64,000 nt of DNA. Source: Pseudomonadales bacterium. GTDB taxonomy: Bacteria; Pseudomonadota; Gammaproteobacteria; Pseudomonadales; Ketobacteraceae. The notes under the pieces are model-generated. The model saw only the letters and a program-made list of their open reading frames with translations, did no database searches and was not told where the DNA came from. The stretch spans positions 23,714-87,713 of the forward strand of contig NZXG01000005.1 of assembly GCA_002701845.1 (NCBI GenBank), given 5' to 3'. Every line of letters begins with the position of its first letter. The first letter of the stretch is position 1. This document shows positions 45,070 through 54,786 of this stretch, in pieces. Position numbers and translations under genes: made by a program.

Positions 45070-45226
45070 CAGCGTTTATTCGCTACAATGGCCGATCCAT
45101 GCGGATTATGCCGGTGGTCAGCCAATCCAGCGCCTGGGGGCACCGGCGGTCGGTCACTATCAATGCCTGAAAGTTCACAGCGGAACTTACTCAAGATCTT
45201 ACTCAAGTTGGGAATCGACAAAACTC

Positions 45227-47146
45227 ATGTCCATTGACATCACACTGCCAGACGGCAACGTCAGAAGTTATCCGGAAGCGCTTAGCGGCCTGGACCTGGC
45301 CCAGGACATCGGCCCCGGCCTGGCCAAGGCCAGCCTGGCCATGTACATCAACGGCGAGTTGAAGGATCTGACCACCGAGCTGACCGATTCCTGTGAAGTG
45401 GCCTTCCTGACCCGGGATAAAGACGAGGCCCTGGAGCTGTTGCGCCATGATGCCGCCCACGTCATGGCCCAGGCGGTGAAAGAGCTGTTTCCGGAAACCC
45501 AGGTCACCATCGGCCCGGCCATCGAGAACGGCTACTACTACGACTTTTACCGCGAAGAATCCTTTACCCCCGAGGACCTGCATAAAATCGAATCCCGCAT
45601 GGCGGAGATCGTGGACCAGGACCTGCCCATTCAGCGGGAAGTGTGGGAGCGGGACGAGGCCATCGACTACTTCAAAAAAGATGGCGAGGCCTTTAAGGCG
45701 GAGCTGATTGAGGATCTGCCGCCGGATGAAGTGATCTCCGTGTACCGGCAGGGGGATTTTCTGGACCTGTGCCGGGGGCCCCACCTGCCCTCCACCGGTA
45801 AGCTGGGCAAGGCGTTCAAGATCATGAAAGTGGCCGGCGCCTACTGGCGCGGCGATGCCAGCCGGCCCCAGTTGCAGCGGGTCTACGGCACCTGCTGGCG
45901 GGACAACAAAGAGCTGAAAAAGTACCTGCACATGCTGGAGGAAGCGGAAAAACGCGACCACCGCAAGCTGGGCAAAGAGATGGGGCTGTTCCACCAGCAG
46001 GAGGAAGCGGTGGGCAGCATGTTCTGGCACCCCAAAGGCTGGCGCACCCGCAAGGCCCTGGAGAATTACATTCGCGGCAAAATGGAACGCAACGGTTACC
46101 AGGAGATCGCCACCCCGCAGATTATGGATCGCCGGCTGTGGGAACAATCCGGCCACTGGGACAAATACGCCGAGGACATGTTTACCATCTGCACCCACGA
46201 CCACCGGGACATGGCCATCAAGCCCATGAACTGTCCCGGCCACGTGCAGATTTTCAAGCAGGGCCTGAAGAGCTATCGGGATCTGCCTATCCGGCTGGGG
46301 GAATTCACCACCCTGTTCCGCAATGAGGCCCATGGCGCCCTGCACGGGTTGATGCGGGCCCGCTCCTTCAGCCAGGACGATGCCCACGTCTTCTGCACGG
46401 AAGAGCAAATCAACGCCGAGACCGCCAGCTTTATTGCCATGCTCAACGAGGTGTACCGGGACTTCGGCTACGAGGACATTCGCATCAAGTTCTCCACCCG
46501 CCCGGAACAACGGGCCGGCAGCGACGAGGTCTGGGATCAGGCGGAGGCGGCTTTGCAGGCGGCCGTGGACAGTCTGGGGCTGGAGTGCGAACTGAACCCT
46601 GGCGAAGGCGCCTTCTACGGCCCAAAACTGGAATTCGTACTCAAAGACGCCATTGGCCGGGACTGGCAATGCGGCACGCTGCAGGTGGATTTCGTGCTGC
46701 CAGAGCGGCTGGATGCCGAGTACGTGGGGGAAGACGGCAACCGGCACCGACCGGTGATGCTGCACCGCGCCATTCTGGGTTCCCTGGAGCGGTTCCTGGG
46801 GATTCTGATCGAATCCACCGCCGGCCATCTGCCCCTGTGGCTGTCGCCCCTGCCGGTGGTGATCGCCACCATCACCGACGACGCCCGGGACTGGGCCCTG
46901 GATGTGGCGGAACAGCTCACCGCCGCCGGCGTCTACTGCGAACTGGATCTGCGCAATGAAAAAATCGGCTATAAAGTGCGGGAACACAGTAAAGCCAAAG
47001 TGCCGCAGATCTGGGTGCTGGGCAAGAATGAGGCGGAAGCCGGCCAGGTGGCGGTGCGCCAGTTGGGCAGCAAAAATAACGAGGTGATGGCTCTGGATGA
47101 GGCCATCCGGGCCGTGCAGGCGGCCACCAGAATGCCGGGGCAGTAA
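45227..47146 (+). CDS. thrS: Threonyl-tRNA synthetase
   Basis: A 639-residue class II synthetase. The N-terminal TGS domain (residues 1-62) is followed by an editing domain with HDAAHVMAQAVKELFP and the CRGPHLPSTG motif. The core has MNCPGHVQIF with the zinc-binding Cys, LFRNEAHGALHGLMRARSF (motif 2) and HRAILGSLERFLG (motif 3). The anticodon domain begins near PLWLSPLPVVIATI. It is unusual in being followed not by infC but by cysS, whose start overlaps its stop. In E. coli, ThrRS represses its own mRNA; no leader operator was recognised here. Confidence 0.97.
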   Translation: MSIDITLPDGNVRSYPEALSGLDLAQDIGPGLAKASLAMYINGELKDLTTELTDSCEVAFLTRDKDEALELLRHDAAHVMAQAVKELFPETQVTIGPAIENGYYYDFYREESFTPEDLHKIESRMAEIVDQDLPIQREVWERDEAIDYFKKDGEAFKAELIEDLPPDEVISVYRQGDFLDLCRGPHLPSTGKLGKAFKIMKVAGAYWRGDASRPQLQRVYGTCWRDNKELKKYLHMLEEAEKRDHRKLGKEMGLFHQQEEAVGSMFWHPKGWRTRKALENYIRGKMERNGYQEIATPQIMDRRLWEQSGHWDKYAEDMFTICTHDHRDMAIKPMNCPGHVQIFKQGLKSYRDLPIRLGEFTTLFRNEAHGALHGLMRARSFSQDDAHVFCTEEQINAETASFIAMLNEVYRDFGYEDIRIKFSTRPEQRAGSDEVWDQAEAALQAAVDSLGLECELNPGEGAFYGPKLEFVLKDAIGRDWQCGTLQVDFVLPERLDAEYVGEDGNRHRPVMLHRAILGSLERFLGILIESTAGHLPLWLSPLPVVIATITDDARDWALDVAEQLTAAGVYCELDLRNEKIGYKVREHSKAKVPQIWVLGKNEAEAGQVAVRQLGSKNNEVMALDEAIRAVQAATRMPGQ

Positions 47147-48540
47147 TGACGATCCAGCTTTACAATACGATAAACCAGCGCAAGGAAGTGTTCACCCCGG
47201 TCCGGCAGGATGAGGTGAGCATGTACGTTTGCGGACCCACCGTGTACAACTATGTGCATATCGGCAATGCCCGGCCGGTGGTGATTTTCGATACCCTGTA
47301 CCGGCTGCTACAGCGGCATTATCCGCTGGTGAAATACGCCCGCAACATCACCGACGTGGATGACAAAATCAATGCCGCCGCCAAAGCCAATGGCGAAAGC
47401 ATCCGCGATCTGAGCCAGCGTTTCACCACCGCCTTCCACGAGGACATGGCACAGCTCAATACCCTGCCGCCCACCCTGGAACCCCGGGCCACGGATAATA
47501 TCGACGCCATGATCGAACAGATTCAGGCCCTGATCGAACGCGGTCACGCTTACGTCGCCGAGGGCCATGTGCTGTTTCAGGTGAGCACCGACCCTGAGTA
47601 CGGGAAATTATCCCACCGTAAGCTGGATGACATGATCGCCGGGGCCAGTGAACGGGTGGAGGAAGCCTCCTACAAGCGGGAACCGGCGGACTTTGTGCTG
47701 TGGAAACCCTCTACCGACGACCTGCCTGGCTGGGACAGCCCCTGGGGCCGGGGGCGCCCGGGCTGGCATATCGAATGTTCCGCCATGATCAACCGGCATC
47801 TGGCCCCCACCATTGATATTCACGGTGGTGGCCAGGATCTGATTTTCCCCCACCACGAAAATGAAATTGCCCAGGGCACCTGCTGTCACGGGGGGCACGA
47901 GCAGTTTGTCCGCTATTGGATGCATAACGGCTACCTTAATATCGACGGTCAGAAAATGTCGAAGTCCCTGGGCAACTTTTTCACGGTGCGCGAACTGCTG
48001 GAACAATGGCCCGGGGAAGTGATTCGCTACGCCTTGCTCACTGCTCATTACCGCAAGCCGCTGGACTGGACCGGAGATTTGCTGGCCAGCGCCAAGGCCA
48101 GTCTGGACCGGCTGTACGGAGCCCTGCGGGATGGCCCGACAGAAGTGGACCCCAGCCTGACCCATCCCCGGTTGGAGGAATTGGAGGCGCATCTGGCCGA
48201 TGACCTGGCAACCCCGCAGGCGCTGTCGGTACTGCATGCGCTGGCCGGCGACATTAACAAGACTGAAGGCGAACCCAGGCTGGCCCTGCAGCAGGTGCTG
48301 CGCAACGCCGGCAACGCTCTGGGTCTGTTATTGCAGACCGCTGACCACTGGTTCAAGTGGCAGCCCGCCGGAACCCAAAGCGGACCCAGTGCCGAGGAGG
48401 TCGAGGCCCTGATTGCGGAACGAGCCGCCGCCAAACAGGCCCGGGACTTCGCCCGCGCCGATGCCATTCGCGCCCAACTGAAAAACCAGGGCGTTACCCT
48501 GCAGGACTCCCGGGAAGGTACCCGCTGGACCCGGGACTGA
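47146..48540 (+). CDS. cysS: Cysteinyl-tRNA synthetase
   Basis: A 464-residue class I synthetase. It has YVCGPTVYNYVHIGNARP (zinc Cys and HIGH), HIECSAMI and HHENEIAQGTCC for the other zinc ligands, and [13 protein letters not shown] (KMSKS). The C-terminal domain has RAAAKQARDFARADAIR, the anticodon-binding helix typical of CysRS. The ATG overlaps the thrS stop TAATG by one base. Confidence 0.97.
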   Translation: MTIQLYNTINQRKEVFTPVRQDEVSMYVCGPTVYNYVHIGNARPVVIFDTLYRLLQRHYPLVKYARNITDVDDKINAAAKANGESIRDLSQRFTTAFHEDMAQLNTLPPTLEPRATDNIDAMIEQIQALIERGHAYVAEGHVLFQVSTDPEYGKLSHRKLDDMIAGASERVEEASYKREPADFVLWKPSTDDLPGWDSPWGRGRPGWHIECSAMINRHLAPTIDIHGGGQDLIFPHHENEIAQGTCCHGGHEQFVRYWMHNGYLNIDGQKMSKSLGNFFTVRELLEQWPGEVIRYALLTAHYRKPLDWTGDLLASAKASLDRLYGALRDGPTEVDPSLTHPRLEELEAHLADDLATPQALSVLHALAGDINKTEGEPRLALQQVLRNAGNALGLLLQTADHWFKWQPAGTQSGPSAEEVEALIAERAAAKQARDFARADAIRAQLKNQGVTLQDSREGTRWTRD

Positions 48541-48635
48541 TTGCCGGTCACGGGATATGGCGCTGGTGGCCCCGATGCTGCAGCGGGCTCGGAATTGGGG
48601 CTCAACCAGTGGCGGGCGCAGGATGAGCAATATCA

Positions 48636-48663
48636 TTGACAGCGCCCCCTCGGCTTATATTAT
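48636..48663 (+). promoter_or_regulatory. Sigma-70 promoter of the binding-protein operon
   Basis: TTGACA (48636-48641) and TATTAT (48658-48663) are 16 bases apart, upstream of the gene at 48736. The -35 is perfect and the -10 has one mismatch. Confidence 0.6.
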
Positions 48664-48697
48664 CGTGAACACTCGCTGTTACGATCATAGTAATATA
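48656..48697. repeat. Imperfect AT-rich stem-loop overlapping the -10 region
   Basis: TATATTA (48656-48662) and TAATATA (48691-48697) are reverse complements, with inner TCGTGAACA against TGTTACGA (one bulge). It covers the -10 and the likely transcription start, so it may be an operator or a leader hairpin. Confidence 0.5.
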
Positions 48698-48735
48698 CCG
48701 AACTGAAGCATTGACCTCACTAATCACAGCGGTAG

Positions 48736-49578
48736 TTGAATTTGCGCAACCGGCCCCAACTCGGGACACATAAATCCAGGATTGCTTGCGGCTGGGCGAT
48801 AAAGTACGCCCTGGTCTGGCTGTGCCTTATCGGGCTGGGGGCACGGGCGGACACCGTGACCATCTATCACTACAATCCGGAAGCCCAGACCAATCGCAAT
48901 CTGGTCCTGAAAAACACATTCGACCGCTACTTCCAGACTCACTCCAACGTCCAACTACAGCCAGTGGAGGATCGCGACACGTTCCAACAAATCGTCAGTA
49001 AGGAACCCCGCAGCCTGTTTATATTGTCAGACTGGCACTATCGGCATCTGGCCACGGACAAACCGGACTTTATTCCCTATTTCCGGGGGTCTAAAAACAA
49101 TCAGAACACCTTTCGAAAGTATTACGTGGCGCGAAAGGAGTCGCTTCCCGAAGCACCCACCATCGCCGTTTCAGGGACCCATGACTATGTTAAAAACCTG
49201 ATCCGGAATATGACCTTCCGCCATCGGGTTCCGGCTTTGACCAACAGCCAGTTGCTGACGGTGCCCAAGGATATCGACGCCCTGCTGGCGGTGAGTTTTG
49301 GCATGGCGGATGCCGCCCTGGCCACTGAAACCAGTTATGAACAATTTTCCCTGTTATACCGGAATGAGCATCAACGCCTGACTATACTGGGGATTAGCCA
49401 ACCACAAAAGCATTTGGTGGTGTGTTTATTCAGCAAACACCTTAACGCCCTGGAACCGGCATTGAGCGCGCTGGATAAGATGGAGCAGTCCGATCAGGGC
49501 AGGCTGGGCCTGAACCTGTTGGGGCTGGATGAATGGAAGCTGTTGAGCGCCCACTCACAAGGGGGGCAACCGCAATGA
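48736..49578 (+). CDS. PhnD-like periplasmic substrate-binding protein (orphan)
   Basis: A 280-residue exported protein. A hydrophobic signal (YALVWLCLIGLGARA) ends near residue 38. The mature part begins DTVTIYHYNPEAQT and contains SLFILSDWHYRHLA, then APTIAVSGTHDYVKNLI and KDIDALLAVSFGMADAALAT, a pattern of the second lobe of PhnD-type binding proteins. The start is TTG at 48736, since no ATG or better start is in frame before the signal peptide. No ABC permease or ATPase is adjacent; the next gene is another binding-protein-like lipoprotein, overlapping by 4 bases. The ligand is unknown. Confidence 0.65.
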   Translation: MNLRNRPQLGTHKSRIACGWAIKYALVWLCLIGLGARADTVTIYHYNPEAQTNRNLVLKNTFDRYFQTHSNVQLQPVEDRDTFQQIVSKEPRSLFILSDWHYRHLATDKPDFIPYFRGSKNNQNTFRKYYVARKESLPEAPTIAVSGTHDYVKNLIRNMTFRHRVPALTNSQLLTVPKDIDALLAVSFGMADAALATETSYEQFSLLYRNEHQRLTILGISQPQKHLVVCLFSKHLNALEPALSALDKMEQSDQGRLGLNLLGLDEWKLLSAHSQGGQPQ

Positions 49579-50510
49579 AAGCCTGCCGACTACTACTGCC
49601 GCTGATTTGGCTCTGGGTCGTTAGTGCCTGCACCCCCACCCCGGCTATCGATCAGCAATCTGGACTGGCCAAAGTGCTGGTGATTAACAGCAATCAATCG
49701 ATTCCCCGCTATCAAACCGCTGAAACCGGCTTTAAAAGCACTCTGCGCCGAACCCGCATGGTCAGCGTGGACCTGGGTGACGATCAGCAACCCACTGAAA
49801 CCCTCCAGGACCTGCTGAATCAGGAACCGTACGCGGTGATTTATTGTATCGGAGCCAAGGCCCTGGGCTCCATTGAATACCTGGCTCCCGATACGCCGGT
49901 TGTCTACAGTTCGGTGTTAAGCTGGCGCCGGTTCCAACACCAACCCGGTTACTTTGGTATCAGCAGTGAGGTGGCGCCCGCTGCCCAGCTGGCCTGGTTC
50001 AAGTACTTTTTCCCGGCGATTCAACGCATCGGGGTTATGTACAGTGACACCAACAGTGCTTTGCTGGAAGATGCCAGGCACGCCGCGGAAGCATTGTCTC
50101 TTACTCTGGTCACCACTCGGGTGCACGATCCTGCGGACATCCCGCCGCAACAGGCAGGCTTAATGCAGCAGGCCGATGCCCTGTGGGTTCTGCCTGACCC
50201 CGTAGTGCTGAATTCCGAAGCCGATACCTATCGCCTGTTTGCACAGGCCGAGCAACTGGGCAAACCGGTGTTCGCCTACAACAGTTTCTTTATGGGCCTG
50301 GGGGCCACCCTGAGTATCAATCCGGATTTGCTCACCTCGGGACGCCAGGCCGCTCTGATTGCCCGGCGTCTGCTGCAGCGCACCCCTCCGGAGTCCAAGG
50401 TCCAGTTCCCCGCCGGCAGCAGTATTTCCCTCAATCTGCGTAAAGTGAATCAATACCAGCTGCAGTTAAACCGGGACGCACTGCAGCAGGTGAACGAGTT
50501 ACTGGAGTAA
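49575..50510 (+). CDS. ABC substrate-binding-like lipoprotein (PF04392 type)
   Basis: A 311-residue lipoprotein. The signal peptide ends in the lipobox VVSAC, so the mature protein begins with Cys at residue 19. The mature part shows the ABC_sub_bind pattern: KVLVINSNQSIPRYQTAETG, YAVIYCIGAKAL, TPVVYSSVLSW, RIGVMYSDTNSALL and PVFAYNSFFMGLGATLSIN. The ATG at 49575 overlaps the previous stop (ATGA), so the pair is translated together. The family includes tryptophan- and other amino-acid-binding proteins, but orphan copies with TonB receptors and signalling genes are also common. No transporter genes are nearby. Confidence 0.7.
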   Translation: MKACRLLLPLIWLWVVSACTPTPAIDQQSGLAKVLVINSNQSIPRYQTAETGFKSTLRRTRMVSVDLGDDQQPTETLQDLLNQEPYAVIYCIGAKALGSIEYLAPDTPVVYSSVLSWRRFQHQPGYFGISSEVAPAAQLAWFKYFFPAIQRIGVMYSDTNSALLEDARHAAEALSLTLVTTRVHDPADIPPQQAGLMQQADALWVLPDPVVLNSEADTYRLFAQAEQLGKPVFAYNSFFMGLGATLSINPDLLTSGRQAALIARRLLQRTPPESKVQFPAGSSISLNLRKVNQYQLQLNRDALQQVNELLE

Positions 50511-50520
50511 TGGCAACGTC

Positions 50521-52569
50521 TTACCGCAGCGGCTCGCGCAGGGTCAACTCCAGCATGAAGGTACGACCCGGCTGCGGATAATCCGACAGCAACGCCCCGG
50601 GAGCCGGATCCACCAGATCCTCATCTGTCAGGTTGTATAGGGAACCCGTAACCTGGATCACATTATCCAGGCTGCGCCAGTTGAGTGCCAGGTCGACACC
50701 GGTCTGCTCCGGTACCTCGGAGCGGTTATCACCCACCTCCCGGGCCAGCGTACTTTCGTAGTGCAGTCCGGCAAACGCATTCCACTGCCGGGAGTAGCGG
50801 TAGTTAAACATCAGGTTGGCACGGTGCAACGGCACGTCCGGCGCCCGCGCGTCGGTTCTTTCGTTACGTGGATCCTGATAGGTATAGTTGGCGGAAATGG
50901 TGGAACCCCCCTCCAGTCGGGTATTGATTTCCAGTTCGATACCCTGCACCGTTAACTCGCCAATATTGTCGGAATAGCTGGCGCCATTGGGTTGCGGCCG
51001 GGGCGCGATGATATCCACGATGTTGTTATAAAATAAGGTGGCACCCAGCCGCGAGCGCTTACCGATATCAGCCCGCATACCCAGCTCGGTGGTTTCAATC
51101 TCTTCGGGCTCCACCTCCGGATTACCAACGATGGCATTATTATTGATGTTGTAGAGCTCGCCAAACGTCGGCGCGCGAAAGGCCGACCCATAAGTGGCGA
51201 TCAACTGATAGGACGGTTTCAGTTCCCAACTAACACTGACCCGGGGGTTGAAGGTGGCGCCGAAATCACTGTAATCATCATAGCGTCCGCCCATAATCAC
51301 CCGTAGCGACTGAGTGGGATCCCAGATGTCCTGTAGGTAAAGGGCGCGAATATTGCGGCTGTGGCTACCATTCCAGTTGGCGTTTTCGGAAATATCCACC
51401 AGGGGACCACTGCCGTTATTGGACCAGTGCTCCACCCCATATTGCGTCTGATGCTCGAACGCGAAACCGGACACCAGCTTGTGTTGTTCCAGTCCATACC
51501 AGGTATACTGAACCTCGAAACCTGACTTGTCATGATTGATCGGGCTGCGGGTAATCAAGCCGTCGGGAAACGTCACCGGACCCAACAGCGGGTCCACATA
51601 GGAATAGCCCTCCGGGAAAATTTCCCACAGATTATCGAATTCAAAGTGGTCAAAGTATATTGTGGTGGACAGCTGGCCGTCTTCGAACAACCGGCTGCTG
51701 TGAGACCCTTCTATGAAGTAGTCAACGTACTCCTGCCGGGAGTCATCGTTGAGCACGTTGTTGGCACCCAGATAGGCACCCACTTGCCGCTTTACGTACC
51801 TCGCCTGCAGGCCAAAATCACCCACTTCAGCATTAAACCCAAAGTCGTAGCGTTGTTGCCAGTAGTCGGTCGTGCCTGACTGCCCGATCACATCGGAGTC
51901 CACCTCGCCCCGCCAGCCGTCACTGTGATAGACATTGGCATTAAAGGCCACCGCCACCTCGCCCATCTGGCTGCCGTGTTGCAGGTTAAAGCGGTTGGTT
52001 TCGTTACTGCCTGCACTCACACTCAGCTCCGTTCCCGCCACATCCTCTGCCTGATCGGTGACAATATTCACCACTGCCACGAAGGCATTGGCCCCGTACA
52101 GGGCAGATCCAGGCCCCCGCAGTATTTCCACCACCTTGATGTCATCCACCGGGAAATTGTCATAACTCACCAAAGCTCCGCCGTTCACCAGGTTGTTGTT
52201 AATCGGATGGCCATTAACCAGAAACAGGATTTTCTCGGAAAAGTCAGTTTTGACGCCGCGAACTTCTACCGAGGCAAACCCCATGTTGAACCGGTTGACA
52301 CCAAATCCGGGCACCCGCTTGAGGGCATCCATCAAATCCCTGGCACCCATATTTCTCAGATCGTCTGCCGTCAGCACAGTCATCGTGGAACCACTTTTAC
52401 GCAATCGCTCCCGGGTCTTGGTGGCGGTGGTAACGTAGTGTTCCTCTTGCAGCCAGCGAATTTCCTCCTCCAGCGAGGGCGGTATCGCTGCTTGCACCGG
52501 CGCCGCAAAAAAGCCCTGCATTGTCCCCATCAATAACAGCAATGCCGTCTTCTGTCGCAATTCCATCAT
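50521..52569 (-). CDS. TonB-dependent outer-membrane receptor
   Basis: A 682-residue beta-barrel receptor. A signal peptide ends near FAAPVQA. Residues ~45-160 form the plug: STMTVLTADDLRNMGARDLM, VNRFNMGFASVEVRGVKTD, LVNGHPINNNLVNGG and VEILRGPGSALYGANAFVAV. The barrel follows with repeated aromatic-ended strands and the TonB-receptor segment NLMFNYRYSRQWNAFAGLHY; it closes with TFMLELTLREPLR. No clear TonB box is visible before the plug. It is convergent with the two binding-protein genes, 10 bases away. The substrate is not apparent; the CirA/FepA-type architecture does not fix it. Confidence 0.9.
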   Translation of the reverse strand: MMELRQKTALLLLMGTMQGFFAAPVQAAIPPSLEEEIRWLQEEHYVTTATKTRERLRKSGSTMTVLTADDLRNMGARDLMDALKRVPGFGVNRFNMGFASVEVRGVKTDFSEKILFLVNGHPINNNLVNGGALVSYDNFPVDDIKVVEILRGPGSALYGANAFVAVVNIVTDQAEDVAGTELSVSAGSNETNRFNLQHGSQMGEVAVAFNANVYHSDGWRGEVDSDVIGQSGTTDYWQQRYDFGFNAEVGDFGLQARYVKRQVGAYLGANNVLNDDSRQEYVDYFIEGSHSSRLFEDGQLSTTIYFDHFEFDNLWEIFPEGYSYVDPLLGPVTFPDGLITRSPINHDKSGFEVQYTWYGLEQHKLVSGFAFEHQTQYGVEHWSNNGSGPLVDISENANWNGSHSRNIRALYLQDIWDPTQSLRVIMGGRYDDYSDFGATFNPRVSVSWELKPSYQLIATYGSAFRAPTFGELYNINNNAIVGNPEVEPEEIETTELGMRADIGKRSRLGATLFYNNIVDIIAPRPQPNGASYSDNIGELTVQGIELEINTRLEGGSTISANYTYQDPRNERTDARAPDVPLHRANLMFNYRYSRQWNAFAGLHYESTLAREVGDNRSEVPEQTGVDLALNWRSLDNVIQVTGSLYNLTDEDLVDPAPGALLSDYPQPGRTFMLELTLREPLR

Positions 52570-52587
52570 TGTTTTTGATCAACTCCT

Positions 52588-53718
52588 TTAGCGGTCAAAA
52601 AGCTCCATAGCATCATCGATAAAGCGATACCCCGCCATGGGCGCCGTATCAAACTTTTCCAGCAACAGCGTCAGGTACTTAAAGAACATGATGGGAGTAC
52701 GTATGGCCTCCAGGGCTTGCACCCACATCAGCGCCACCCGTACCGTATCGCCGCTGACAAACCGGTTGTAAATCTCCGAGTTGGTCATGGGGCTGCCGTC
52801 CACCCCCATGGAACCAATCAGATCCGGCCCCAACATAAAAGCCAGCGGCGACCCGTCACGGTCGATGGTCGCCAGCAATGTTTCGTTTACAAAATACAGA
52901 CGGACCGTCATTCCCGCTTCATCATCCACTGTAATGACCCCCACGTCGAATCCGTCCTTCACCACGTTGGTGGCAGCTGTGACCCTGCCATTGCGCATCA
53001 TCACTCCATGGGCGGGGTAGAATCCGGCAATCACCGCCGCCACCGACGCCAGCGGATTAGCGCCGGCCATCGCCTCCCCCACCGACCGCGCCAGGGTCAG
53101 GGAGCCGCCCACCACTGCGTGCTCCGAGCGGGCCTGGGCTCCCGTCAGGGGCCAGGCCGCCACCGTGCCCGCATTGGCCAGCCGGGTACTCACGATATCA
53201 CGAACCTGCGCCTCCATGGCATTGGCATCCCGGGGATGCAGTGGATAGCGCTGGTCCGCTTCACTGACCACCAGGGTATACTCCGTGGAGAAGCCCTGCA
53301 GGGCGTAAGTGGACATACTCATCTGTGGCACGGAACGACCGGCGCCGTCGCCATCAATAAAAGGGAGGCCCAGCTGGGCACAGGCCAACAGAGGTATCAT
53401 GGAGTTCATCGCCCCCACTTCTATGGGCAGCACATAGTGAAACCGCCGCCCGGACATCTGCTGCAATCCTTGCAGTCCGTAACCGGGCGAGTTTTTAAAA
53501 TCGGGGTTGGGCGCATCCGGCGCCCCGACGCCACAAATCACCAGCAGGCCCTGATCATCGGCCACTTCCGCCAGGGTGGCCACCTGTACCGAGGGCGAAA
53601 AAGCCACTACATTGGCGATAACATCTTTCGCCATCGCCACCGCTCCCCCGCCGCCACTGGCCAGAAAGCTCGCACCATTGACTATGATATGCATGTCCCG
53701 CTCACTGATGCTATACAT
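52588..53718 (-). CDS. DUF917 family protein
   Basis: A 376-residue cytosolic protein of the DUF917 family. The N-terminus has VNGASFLASGGGGAVAMAKD and LLVICGVGAPDAP, then LPFIDGDGAGRSVPQMSMST, a signature segment of the family. It resembles the C-terminal part of hydantoinase/oxoprolinase-type proteins. The gene lies 12 bases after the Asp/Glu racemase homologue, and the two probably form an operon in nitrogen-ring or hydantoin metabolism. The reaction is not known for the family. Confidence 0.85.
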   Translation of the reverse strand: MYSISERDMHIIVNGASFLASGGGGAVAMAKDVIANVVAFSPSVQVATLAEVADDQGLLVICGVGAPDAPNPDFKNSPGYGLQGLQQMSGRRFHYVLPIEVGAMNSMIPLLACAQLGLPFIDGDGAGRSVPQMSMSTYALQGFSTEYTLVVSEADQRYPLHPRDANAMEAQVRDIVSTRLANAGTVAAWPLTGAQARSEHAVVGGSLTLARSVGEAMAGANPLASVAAVIAGFYPAHGVMMRNGRVTAATNVVKDGFDVGVITVDDEAGMTVRLYFVNETLLATIDRDGSPLAFMLGPDLIGSMGVDGSPMTNSEIYNRFVSGDTVRVALMWVQALEAIRTPIMFFKYLTLLLEKFDTAPMAGYRFIDDAMELFDR

Positions 53719-53730
53719 AATAACCTCCAG

Positions 53731-54462
53731 TTAGTGCTGAACCGAAAAGTTAGGTGGCACGTGGTAACTGAGCCGGCTCTGACTCTGGCCGGTGTGCATC
53801 AGCAGGTATAAGTAATTAATGGCGGCAACATTCGGATCCATTACCGGCACATTGACCCCGTACCGTTGTCGCAGTTTTGTTGCCACCGGGCCGGCGATAT
53901 AGTTGAAACCGGTGCATCCCAGCACAATGGTATCCGCGCCGTCCTCATCAATCGCCTTGATACTGCACTCATAAACCCGTTGGATCACTTTGTCCCGCTG
54001 GGTCAGTTCGTGCACCGGCAGGTTGACCGGGATGATAGAAGCAAAATTGGGCTCGATCCCGAAGCTGCGCACATGCTCACGCTGCATGTCCACCACCGAA
54101 GCCAGCACCGTAATAATCGAGAACCGTTGCCCCAGGGACATGGCGGTAAAAACGTTGGGGCGGAAGCCGCCAATCACGGGCACGGAAACCACTTCCCGCG
54201 CCGCCTCCACCCCGCAGTAGTCGAAATCGGAAACCAGTATGCCGTGGCAGCCCTCCGCCTCGGCCGCGAGCGCCAGTTCCACTACGTAGGGGGCATTGAC
54301 CATACGGTCCCAACGGCTTTCTATGCTACTGTTACCTTGAGTGATATTGGCCACCTCAACCCTGACATCCGGCGGCGCGGCTGCCTGCGCCAGTTGGGTC
54401 ATTTCGGCGTTGTAGGCACTGTCATTGATGGGGATTATAATTTTCATTTGATAGCGGGACAC
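53731..54462 (-). CDS. Asp/Glu/hydantoin racemase family protein
   Basis: A 243-residue protein of the aspartate/glutamate racemase superfamily, closest in pattern to hydantoin racemases. The two catalytic cysteines are in SDFDYCGVEAARE and VLGCTGFNYI, and GGFRPNVFTAM lies in between. The GTG at 54462 is preferred because AGGAG lies 8 bases before it; the ATG at 54447 has a poorer context. It heads the short operon with the DUF917 gene. The substrate is inferred only from family membership. Confidence 0.85.
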   Translation of the reverse strand: MSRYQMKIIIPINDSAYNAEMTQLAQAAAPPDVRVEVANITQGNSSIESRWDRMVNAPYVVELALAAEAEGCHGILVSDFDYCGVEAAREVVSVPVIGGFRPNVFTAMSLGQRFSIITVLASVVDMQREHVRSFGIEPNFASIIPVNLPVHELTQRDKVIQRVYECSIKAIDEDGADTIVLGCTGFNYIAGPVATKLRQRYGVNVPVMDPNVAAINYLYLLMHTGQSQSRLSYHVPPNFSVQH

Positions 54463-54786
54463 GCAGCGTTCTCCTTACGCCAGGGGCAGGCAGGGTCCAG
54501 GCAGGACACTGCAAGCCTAATTGTAGTCAAGGCTCAGGGTTTGCGCGTCTTGCAAACGGCGGACAACTCTCTTTTAATGCCCCAGGAGACGATAATCACC
54601 CACTCTCGAGAGGCGGAACCCCCCAACAAGGTCTATTCTTGATGCAGGGAACCAAGCCGTGCCTTCGGGGCACCTGTAGGGATTGAACATGAAGTTAAAA
54701 TCACCTGGTCACTACCACTCAACACACCTGCGCAATCTTCGACCAGTTCGTTAGGTGACAATGGTGTTGCCGCAGGAACTCAAACA
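54463..54786. other. 324-bp divergent gap
   Basis: It lies between the racemase gene (leftward) and the kinase gene (rightward). It contains a small UUCG-type hairpin (GTGCC ... GGCAC) around 54659-54674 but no gene. I could not place a convincing promoter by eye. Confidence 0.4.

Noticed and set aside
45203..46987. Open frame of nearly 600 codons on the minus strand opposite thrS
   Set aside because: Shadow of thrS. The plus frame has every ThrRS motif, and the antisense product has no recognisable domain.
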